64,000 bases of DNA from Vesta saturnalis. Taxonomy: Eukaryota > Arthropoda > Insecta > Coleoptera > Lampyridae. The notes beneath the pieces are model-generated. The model did not search any database. It saw only the letters and a list, made by a program, of their open reading frames with translations, and was not told where the DNA came from. The translations under genes and the position numbers were made by a program. Location of the stretch: assembly GCA_036346205.1 (NCBI GenBank), contig JARFJB010000400.1, positions 2,081,001 through 2,145,000 on the forward strand, given 5' to 3'. Numbering within the stretch: the first letter of the stretch is position 1; every line of letters begins with the position of its first letter. Positions 54,907-64,000 of this stretch are shown piece by piece.

Positions 54907-57900
54907 TATTATTAAATTGAATTCGTGTATTAGGGAGGAAAAAGGACAGAAAGGCAAGAGAAGGAGGGTATGAATAAAAGGGAGAGGGAAGAAGAGGGAT
55001 GGAAAGGCAAAGAGTGTTTAGAAAAGGGACGAAGGTAATGAGGGCACATGAAATAAAATATACAGTGGAGAATAAAGGTAGTAATGGAGTAATAATGCAA
55101 AGTGAAAACAAGGAGAGAAAGAAAGAGATGGAGGAAATAAAGCAATTAATTTGTGAGTTGAGGAAGCTGATGGAAGAAAATATGAAGGGATGAAGGGAAT
55201 AAGGAAAGAAATCAAAGAAATTACAGAAAAAGTGGAAGAAAGAGAAAAGGAATGGAAGGAGGAGAAACAAGAATTGTTAGAAAGAATAGAAAAATTAGAA
55301 AAAAAAATCAGACGAAGAGGAGAGAAGGAAAAGGAAGAATAGCATTGTAATAAAGGGGCGGATAAGAAACCTCATAAAGAATTAAGAACGATGATGGAAG
55401 AGAAGCTAAATGTAAGAGCCGAAGTTAGGAAAGTGATGGTGATAATTAGGGAGAGGAAAAGTGAGATGGCGGTGGTGGAAATGGAGACCTGGGAAGAGAA
55501 GCAGAGGATTATGATGGAGAAGAGAAAACTGACGAACACAGGAATTTACATAGATCACGACTTAGCAAGAGAAGAAAGGGAAGTACAAAAAGAAATATGG
55601 AATAGAGCGGCGGAAAGAAGATCGGAGGGAAAAAAGTATGGGTAGGATACAGAAAAATGGAGATAGACGGAGTAAGATATATATGGAACGACAGAACGAA
55701 GGAGCTAAGCAGAGAGAGGGAGGAAAGAAGGTATATATAAAGGTCAAAAAACTAAAAGAGGAGGAGAAAGGGGAAAAGAGGAAGACGAAACGGCTGGGCA
55801 ACGGAAAAATGAGTAAAGGAAATGGAAAAGAAAAACAAAGCAAACAAAGAGAAAGAAGGGAAAGAAGACAGACAGACAGGAACGAACTATAGATAATGTT
55901 CTGGAACGTAGCGGGATTAAAGAATAAAGATCAAGATTTCTGGGAGTTTGTTAAGGAGCAGGACGTGGGGGGAATGCAAGAGACATGGACAGAAGAAAAA
56001 GATTGGGAGTGGTGGAAAAGGGAAATGCCAAGTGATTTCTCATGAGTGGTACAGTACGCGAAAAGGAACAACAGAAAGGGAAGAGAAAAGAGAGGGATAA
56101 TGGTGGGAATAAAAAGAAAATGGTTGGAAGAAGAAGAAGAAGAAGGGAAAATGCCACAAAGAAGAGGAATGGTAGAAAGGAACAGACAGTGGGGAAAATA
56201 AAATATACAAATAATCACGGTATAGAGTGGAAAGATGCAAGAGAATAGGTGACGAAGGGGGAATACAAGAGAAGAGAGGGGGCGCGGGAGAACGATAGAC
56301 AAAAGACAAAATATTAAATATGGAAGGAAAAGAGCTGCTAGAAGTGTGTAATGAAAAGGGGTGGGAAGTAATCAATGGGAACAGAGAAGAAAGTGAGAGG
56401 GGAGAGTATGCGTATATAGGAGCAAGGGGAGCATCAATAATTGACTACATCATAACGAATGCAGAGGAAAAGGTGAAAACATTTCGGGTAGGGGAGAGGA
56501 TCGAATCGGATCATCATCTATTGGAAATGATAATAGAAGGAGAGAAAGAGAGGAGGCGAGAAAAGTAGAGGAATTTTCGACCAAGCAGGTATGGACAGAA
56601 GAGAGTATAAAGAGGTACAAAGAGAGAATGGGAAAGACAATATGGGAAAGAAAAGGAGTACAAAAAAGCTTGGAAGAAGTGAGAGTGCGAATGGAGGAAG
56701 CAGCGGAGAAAGTAAAGTTTAAAAGATGGAAAGAGGAGAAAACGGGTTGGAAGCAATGGTGGAACAGAGAATGCAAGGATGCCAAGAAGAAGCCAAGAAT
56801 AACGCTAAGACAGTGGAAGAAAGGGAACGTAGATGAATATAAAGAAGCAGTACAGAAATACAAGGAAAAATGAAAAGCAGATAAGGAATATAAAAAGTGA
56901 AGAGGACGTATGCAAATATCTAAATAAAGTAAATAGGGGAAGAAAGACGCAAGAGAGAATACAGATAAACGAATGGGAAAGATATTTCAAGAAGGTGCTG
57001 GAAGGGGAGGATATACAGGAAGGAAAAGGAGGACAAAGCAAGAAGACATATGAAACACATGAAGCAGGACAAGGAATTAAAGAAGAGGAAGTAATACAGG
57101 CAATACAGAAGGTAAAAAAAGGTGAAGCGGCTGGAGGAGACGGGATACAAGGTGAGGAGTGGATATATGGAAGAGAAAAGGTAGCAAAAAGGATGACCGA
57201 AATAGGAAATAAAATATGGAGAGGAGAAAGATTCCCAGAGAGGTGGAGAGAAGGATACATGTTCGGTACACAAAAAACAAGTGACAAATTACAGAGGAAT
57301 CACATTACTAAACACGGCATGTAAAATATACCCGAAGGTACTGGAAGATTGGTTGAAGGTGGAAGCAGAAGAAAAGAAACTGCTACCAGACGGACAAGCA
57401 GGATTTAGGAAAGGAAGAAGTTCGATAGACAACATATACATTCTGAAACACATGGCAAATAAGGAACTAGAAAAGAAAGGGGGGAAAATGGTAGCGGTAT
57501 TTGTGGACCTAGTAGCCGAATTTGACAGGGTGAACAGGCAAACGCTGTGGGAATACTTCAGGAAAAAGAAGATGAACGAAAGATTAATAGAAAGGATGGA
57601 AGGTGGAGTGATGGTGAGTAATGGGGAAGTATGGTCGCTGGCATACGCAGATGACATAATGTCAATAGCGAGGGAAGAAAAAGAAATGAAGGAGATGTTA
57701 AAAACTATGGAGAGATATTTAAAAAGAAAAGATTTGGAAGTAAATGGGAACAAAACAAAGTTAATGGTATTAAGAAGAAGGGGAGGAAAAAGGAAAAATG
57801 AGGAGTAGAAATGGGGGGAAGGCGAGATACAGCACGTAAAGGAATTCACTTACTTGGGATATACGATGAGAGAAGACAATAAAGATGGAGAGCATATAAA

Positions 57901-58830
57901 AGAACGAGTGAGAAAAGGGAATAAATTAATAGGGCAAGTGTGGAGTGTAGGAGAAAGACTGTTCGGAATGGACTTAATGAAAAGGAGATTATTATTTGAA
58001 ATACTAATGAAAAGTGTGGTTTTGTACGGGGCGGAAGTGTGGGGGTGGAAGGAGTATAAAGAGATAGAGGGATTGCAAGAAAAATACTGGAAATGGGTAC
58101 TGGGAGTGGGAAGAGAAAAACCGGGATTCATCATGAGAGAAGAGGTGCAAGCAGAAAAATGAGGGTGGAGGCGGGAATGAGAGCAATGAAGTACGAGGAG
58201 GAAGTAAGTAGAAGATCAGAGTGTTAAGCTATTACAAGAATGCTGGAAGGAAATAAAAGAAGGACAAGACATATGGACAAGAAATCAGGAAGGAATATTA
58301 TGAAAGAAATGGGTATGCGAAAGAAGAAGTGGAGAGATTAAGAAGCGAAGGTGTGAGCATGAGAGAGGACATAATTAGAACGGACAGGGACGTCCAAAGA
58401 CAGGAAAGATGTATGAAGTTGAAGGAAGGTAAATATAATACAAACTATAGGAAGATCAAGCGAGAAGGGATACCGGGATACCTGAAAGGAGAAGGGAGGA
58501 AGGAAAGAAAGAAAATGATAGCGAGATTTAGGTGTGGAAATGAAGAAAGAGGGAACAAGTATTGGAGAAGAGACGAAGACAGAGTATGTAGGCTATGCGG
58601 GGAGGGGATGGAAACGATCAACCATATGATGAAAGAATGCAAGGAGGTAAAGGAAGAGGAGAAGACGGTAGAGGAGATACTGGGGGAAAAAGGAAGGGGA
58701 GGGGATTGGATGGAAGAAATATGGAAAAGAAGAAGACAGTTAAGGGGCGACTTAGACAGTGTAGGTGGAGTGAGGAAAAGAGAGACATTAGAAAGTTAAT
58801 TGTAAACAGTAAATAGAATGGTAGTAAATG
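54907..58830 (+). pseudogene. Purine-rich non-LTR retrotransposon (LINE) with ORF1 and ORF2 pieces
   Basis: ORF1-like part: coiled-coil, lysine/glutamate-rich (54999-55340), then KLTNTGIYIDHDLAREEREV (about 55520-55590). ORF2 endonuclease: MFWNVAGLKNKDQDFWEFVK (55893) and MQETWTEEKDW (catalytic Glu), later GARGASIIDYIITNAEEKVK and ESDHHLLEMII (Ser-Asp-His end). RT: YRGITLLNTACKIYPKVLED, GQAGFRKGRSSIDNIYILKH, MVAVFVDLVAEFDRVN (first Asp) and WSLAYADDIM (catalytic pair). About 55 residues between them, including the RQGCPLSPxLFN motif, are deleted near 57600. C-terminus: EFTYLGYTMREDNKDGEHIK, SVVLYGAEVWGWKEY, and a zinc knuckle CRLCGEGMETINHMMKEC (about 58590-58645). The strand is extremely purine-rich, so long F/S/L-rich minus frames here are shadows. 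Stops and shifts throughout. Confidence 0.85.
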
Positions 58831-60249
58831 TAAAAAGTGTACATAGTCCTTTGCAATATTGTTAAATAAGCAAATAAAGATATTAAGTGTTAAAGACATT
58901 GGAATAATTTTGTGAAATTTCACAAAATTTCCGGACTGTTTCCATCAAAAAGGTAGGATTCTTCTCTAAATATCAAAAACAAGATGCCCCACAATACTCA
59001 GAAGCCGAGATCTTGTTTGTTTCACTTCTCAAGACTTTGTTAATTAACATAGGAGTCGGGGTTTGGACTTGCTGAAGAATGTTTGAAAAAAAAATTGATT
59101 ATCTTTATCTAAAGTTTTCAATGTTTTCAAAAGATACAGACATTGTAGAAGTGCTGGTTGCTTGTATGGCCCGTTCTAGCGACGGAGGGGAGCGGTACTC
59201 CGCGGCTCAGCAGCCGTTCCCACGCGGCTGCTCCACAATCTGATCTCGCGCGCTTGCATTCGAAAAATCGTTGATATCACGGCTTCTGCAGGTAGTAGAA
59301 CGACGTTATCTTTTTAACTGGGGTAGGTTAGTCAAATATTACGTTCTATGGTCTATGAGTATAGCTATAGTCACTAATTAGCACCTTTCTATTGCTGAAT
59401 TTGAATCCACATTTCTTGCATTACTATTGGCAACGATACTGATATCTTTAATCATACTGTTGTTATTGTTACGCATTGTAAATTTAATTCTTGGAGCATT
59501 ATGGCGTCGCTTTTAACTGCAAACTCGTTAGTTTTTTAGCCGACGGTTTTATACGAATTTACGGACCCAACGTGCCTTCGCTCTGAAGGGAATGGAGGCA
59601 TGGAAGGAAATTCCATACCCATAACTACAATCCCACCTTTCTCTTTTTTAATGACACTGAAAAAGTATTAATACAAGTTGTACATTAAAAATACATACAA
59701 GCAACCTGCACTTTTGCACTGTTTTTGGCTTTGAAAGTGTTAGGTAAAGATAATAAAATAAGTTTTTCTCAAAATATAAGTATTCAACAGCAACGTGTCC
59801 AAACCACAACTTTCTATCTTAATTAACAAGGTCGTGCAAATTAAAACAAAAAAAAATTATTTGGGCATCTGAAAGTCGTAGGACACCTTTTTCTTTTAAT
59901 TCAGAGAAAACTCTTACCTTTTTGAAGGAAATGGTTCGGATGCGGTAAAACCTATATTGTAGATCATATTCAATTTGCAATTCAACGTTTTTTGTAGCTT
60001 GTTTTACTGTACTTCTTTTGCAAAAATTGATTTTCTGTAAACCAGAGATCTGAAGTACGACTCTTCCCGAACAACATATGCACTTGATTGTTACTGTCTG
60101 ACATCTCTCAGAGCAACGAATTAATTTTAAAGGCAATGCCTTCTTAATTAATAATTGTATTTTTGCCAAAACTATTAAACAGACATCATGCGTTTGGTAT
60201 CTTGTTGTACGATGCAAGTACCAGAACTTACGCCGCCCCAGAACCAGGC
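58831..60249. other. No clear gene; palindrome and GC-rich patch
   Basis: Contains a perfect 24-bp palindrome (58906-58929), a GC-rich patch (about 59165-59310) and a 177-codon minus-strand frame (59819-60352). That frame has a K/R/I-rich middle with several Cys but no recognisable domain; its start overlaps the LINE copy that follows, so I do not call it a gene. Confidence 0.35.
58906..58929. repeat. Perfect 24-bp palindrome
   Basis: AATTTTGTGAAA followed directly by TTTCACAAAATT. It lies at the end of the LINE 3' region. Confidence 0.9.
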
Positions 60250-62760
60250 GACCTCGGTCATCGAAAGTACTGACTTTCGAATCCATTATTGCAACATTGG
60301 CGGTAGCAGATCTAAGCTTAATGCTATTCACCAACATCTTGAACAATAACAACCTTTCATTTTGTTTCTATCTGAAACACAGGTCTCCTCTGAAAGCTTG
60401 GATCCACTCGACTTACAATTTCCCCAATACAATCTTTACTCTAACTTTCGATACAAAGGAAGAGTGTGTGCCTATCTCAAGGACAACATCGCTTGCTAGA
60501 GGATTTATTCTTTGGAGAATTAACAATTGGATGTGATCTGATTAAAACATTCTGGTCTCAAAGTTGTGAAATTCTACTGTTGCGATTCTAGATCTCCTAA
60601 TGAAGGTAGATTCGATTTTCTTAGTTCGAAAGTTGACTACCTTATGTCTCAGATTCCACTTTTTGGTATCTCAATTTTGGAAGATTTTAATGCTCATAAC
60701 TTTAGTTGGCTCAATATTATTTTACTACTAATTTTGCTGGTCACAGTGCAGACACATTTGCTATTTCATGTGATCTCGCGTAAATGATTTCTGAACCCAC
60801 AAGAATCCCTGATAACTTTAACCATACTCAATATCTTCTAGATTTCTTTTTTACATCAAACCGACTCGTTAATCAAACTTCATTTGTTCCACAACTAGGT
60901 TTATCTGACCATTGTCTAATAGAAATAACATCTGCTATCCCTAATTCCTCTGCTGTTCGCAACACTGATAGGACCTTGTAGTGTTTTAAGTCAGCTAAAT
61001 GGAGTAATTTACGGGATTTCTTTGTAACCTTTCCATGGCGTGAATATTGTTTTAAGTTGTCTTCATCTTCGAACATTGTTCTTTCAGTATCTAAAGTCAT
61101 CCTTATGGGCATGGAGCTCTACTTTCCCAAAAAACAAAATCATATTGGTCATTCTCGTTCTCGTTCTCATCCATGGTTCAATAAGGCTTATGCTGATGCA
61201 ATATACTTGAAAAATAAATTTTACGTTAACTGGAAATCTAATAAAACGAACGAGAGTCATGCAGAATACGTTGGTACAAAAAATACCTGCAAACGTATTG
61301 TCACCAAACCTAACAAGTTGTTTGAGCAACGAAAATGCAATGAACTACCTACATCTCCTTTGGGCAGTCGTAAATTTTGCTCCTTAGCTAAAGCCATCAG
61401 TAAAAACTTTGGTACAACTTCATCCCCCCCCCATCACGTGTTTTGGTAAATCTGTAGTTGCTAATTCAGTACACAAAGCCAATTTTTTGGTGGATTTACT
61501 TGCATCAAATTCGTGCTTTAATGATTCTGCCCACAGTCACCTCTTCCTCATACACTATGAAATCAATTAATTTTCGGTACCAGCTCTAAGAATCCATCAT
61601 CAGTAAGCATGATTTCAAAAAGGCAACTCGCTCAGACGATATCCCAGCTACTGTCTTAAAGAAATGCTCTCCCATACTAGTACCAGTGCTATCTAGGCTT
61701 TATTTGATCTCTATGTTCTCTGAAGAATTGCCCTCATCATGGAAGGTAATAAATGTTCAACCTATTCCAAAAAAAGCGATAGGACTGATCCCTCGAACTA
61801 TCGACCAATTGCCATTATCTCTATTTTGTCTAAAATCATGGAAAAAGCCATCAATCGGCAGCTGTCGTCTTTCCTTGATACTAACAAATTCGTTGGTGAC
61901 CACCAATATGTTTTAGGCAGAATTGTTCAACAGGTGATCTCCTTTCATATGTGATCCAAGTTTGGAACAACAGTTTTAGTCGCGTTAGATATCTCATAAC
62001 CATTTGACCAAGTTTGGCGTAAGTGTTTACTTGTCAAACTTACCTCGTTTGGCTTAAATGATACGCTCATCAATTGGAATTCTAGTTTCCTTTTCAAAAG
62101 ACGAATATGTACCGTAGATGTTGACTTGTTTTAAAATAAGTTAGTATTAACGCGGGTGTGACACAGGGATTAGTTATAGCGCCTACACTTTTGCTGATAT
62201 ACATAAATGATTTTATTTCTTCAACGACCAACCCGGTCTATTGATTTGTTGAAGACGGCACTCTTCATTGTAGTTCATCTCATCCTACTATAATGGTAAT
62301 CCACCTTCTACTTCTAATCAAGACCGTAAAGCTTAAATGGCCATTTCAATCATCAAAAACATGCAACGTATCCCTGAATAAGGAAGTAATAATCTAGTTA
62401 AATTTATTACTACCAAACTCAGTGTTGCCTTGAGTCCGCCAAAAAAGGTCGACTATTTTTTATTGTAAGTAGGAATGTGTCTTCAAATCTATTATGGGTT
62501 GACCATCTCTTGCCAGCTAGTAAAGCAGTTGCTCGCAAAATAGGGTTTTTGTACAGATCTAAGCAGTCCTTTACCTCCCGATAACGATTTATGCTGTATA
62601 AGGTCCAAATTTGGGTTGGTGCCCTCTAATACGCTCTCGATATCATCGATCGTGTTAAAAGAGGATTAGGCTTACAAAGAACAGGTCTTTAACCTCTGAT
62701 ATTTATAGGAATCCCTGACAACTCAATATCCCCCTATCCATCCTTCTAAGTGTTCTTTAG
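60250..62760 (+). pseudogene. CR1/Jockey-like LINE ORF2, decayed copy 2
   Basis: Same family as 14560-17520, matching motif by motif. VIESTDFRIHYCNIGGSRSK, LFLSETQVSSESLDPLDLQF (endonuclease Glu) and FGISILEDFNAHNFSWLN come first. At 60784-60960 PTRIPDNFNHTQYLLDFFFT and LGLSDHCLIEI (Ser-Asp-His) are kept better than in copy 1. In the RT, VLKKCSPILVPVLSRLYLIS, SSWKVINVQPIPKKAIG, NYRPIAIISILSKIMEKAIN and QYVLGRIVQQVIS are readable, then INAGVTQGLVIAPTLLLIYI (62150-62210) and FVEDGTLHCSS in the YADD position, damaged. The C-terminal region after 62600 is mostly unreadable. Numerous stops. Confidence 0.75.
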
Positions 62761-64000
62761 TACGGTAGCAAGAATTTCCCGGATTTCCAAATATTTAAGA
62801 TTTTTTGTTGATTAGTTACTAAAAAATACAGTTTTTCACGGTATTTCGAAATTTACAAGTAAACCAATTATCTGATTGTTTGTTACGGTATAAACTGGCA
62901 GTAAAATGGGGTAACAGGTAAAATTGGGTTTTGCTCGACTCATCAGCGGCTAGGGTGGGTTTGGTGTACTAAATTTTGCGCTCAATAGGATAGCTTACCG
63001 TAAATAAGTCAACATAGGGGTTGAAATTGACATAAAAACCGGAAAAGGGCACCAGAGTATTTGTAATGTCACAATAGGGATGAAAATGCCTAATTACGTC
63101 AGATCACAGCTCGCTCAAAATACTCAAATAAACTCGCTTAACTGAACGTAATCTTCGCAGGAGGCACTGCGACCAGCAGATCTCGCTAACCTGAAAGTCT
63201 TCAAATATGCTTGGACGCTTATTCAAAATAATAACTTATCCCCAAAAATAAATCGCTAACTTAAAAAAAACAATAGTTCTAATGTTACGTTACGTTACTC
63301 AATAAATCTGATCCTCAATAAAATTTCACTTCAATAAAAAACTCACTTTAATTCTGTTTACAACCACTTGAAATTATATTAACCAATCCGCTATAAAATG
63401 CGCTCAAATTCATGAAAATAAGGCTTTATCTCGTCAACTTTTAAAAGTTACGTTACAGTTCAATAATCAATACATAAAGCTTTCGAGCGTAGTTACCTTT
63501 TTCCTTATGTTCACCACCAAAAATAATGACCTTAATGCAATGATCTAATTCAAATGAAACAAACACTGAATGTGCGTGTCGGTATTTGGCTGTACTACAA
63601 CTGGGTTCACATTTAAAAAAACACAAGTACATTAATCTGGGAGATGTATTATAAATAAATAAGCAAAAAAACAAAACAAAACCATTGAGATACCAACACA
63701 AATTATTACATTAATTTTTCTTCCAAGTTAAATCGTTTAATTTATCCTAATAGGCGGAGATACTAGCTAGTACCGGTACTGCCTTTTACTAAAAATCATT
63801 GTGAATCTGATTCATAGGCCAAAACAACAAATGGTTTTAACAAATAAGTCGCGTTCTCATAACGCCTTCGTCACTCACAATTTCGTTATAAATTTGTCAG
63901 TACAACAAAATAAAAAAACGCCTAAGTAAATTTGGATACAATACGGATGGGTCTGCTTGTATTATAATTTAAACCATAAAAAAAAATAGAAAAAAAAATT
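62761..64000. other. No gene recognised
   Basis: AT-rich. An 82-codon minus frame (63453-63701) has a hydrophobic start and a few Cys but no known domain. Ends in poly-A-rich sequence. Confidence 0.4.

Noticed and set aside
54896..58923. Many minus-strand frames rich in F, S, L and P, up to 186 codons
   Set aside because: They mirror the purine-rich LINE coding strand and have low-complexity composition; the plus strand carries the recognisable motifs.
59819..60352. 177-codon minus-strand frame as a possible host gene
   Set aside because: No recognised domain; its start overlaps the antisense of the LINE endonuclease, and composition is unremarkable. Kept only as a note.
1..64000. CRISPR array, prokaryotic operon or phage
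   Set aside because: No regularly spaced direct repeats with unique spacers, no ribosome-binding-site-led operons; splice sites, LINEs and Penelope-like elements mark a eukaryotic genome.

Overview
This window reads as AT-rich, repeat-dense nuclear DNA of an insect; the order cannot be fixed from the sequence. The evidence is the mix of decayed arthropod-type transposable elements: Tc1/mariner/IS630-like transposases, a hAT remnant, several non-LTR retrotransposons and Penelope-like elements. Long (TA)n and (TG)n microsatellites are frequent and no run of intact host genes is present. Almost every recognisable coding stretch is a broken transposon gene carrying stops, frameshifts or deletions.

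Layout. 1-5.5 kb: a small TIR element bracketed by (TA)n, then two copies (A, B) of an unclassified repeat family with a TATA box and a conserved GTGAGT; a third copy (C) lies at 10.3-11.6 kb. 5.4 kb: compound microsatellite with a G-quadruplex motif. 5.6-8.2 kb: a TIR element and mariner-like fragments on both strands. 9.3 kb: Penelope-like RT fragment. 12.3-13.2 kb: mariner-like element whose whole DDE core is deleted. 14.6-17.5 kb: decayed CR1/Jockey-like LINE, with a second copy at 60.2-62.8 kb. 17.7-23.7 kb: three more DNA-transposon loci. 25.0-26.4 kb: the only host-gene candidate, a CpG-bearing 5' region and an exon encoding a signal-peptide-like N-terminus with good splice sites. 27.5-28.5 kb: remnant of a cysteine-rich repeat-encoded protein. 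30.3-33.6 kb: nested hairpins, three copies of a microsatellite-linked repeat and a long CA/CG tract. 37.3-40.1 kb: a mariner-like element with about 695-bp inverted arms that include the end of its own transposase gene. 42.2 kb: a tRNA-like gene. 42.6-44 kb: hAT remnant abutting a mariner remnant. 45.6 and 47.2-48 kb: minus-strand LINE fragments. 49.9-54.5 kb: Penelope-like cluster with a head-to-head inverted pair of GIY-YIG copies and three hammerhead-ribozyme-like motifs. 54.9-58.8 kb: purine-rich LINE lacking part of its RT.

How the parts work together. There is no operon or pathway here. The functional relationships are between element parts: RT with GIY-YIG endonuclease and hammerhead motifs in the Penelope-like elements, endonuclease with RT in LINEs, and transposase with terminal inverted repeats in DNA transposons. 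The most unusual structures are the Penelope-like palindrome with its ribozyme-like motifs, the mariner-like element whose inverted arms extend into coding sequence, and the three-copy unclassified repeat family. Exact element boundaries and family names are inferred by eye and are approximate.
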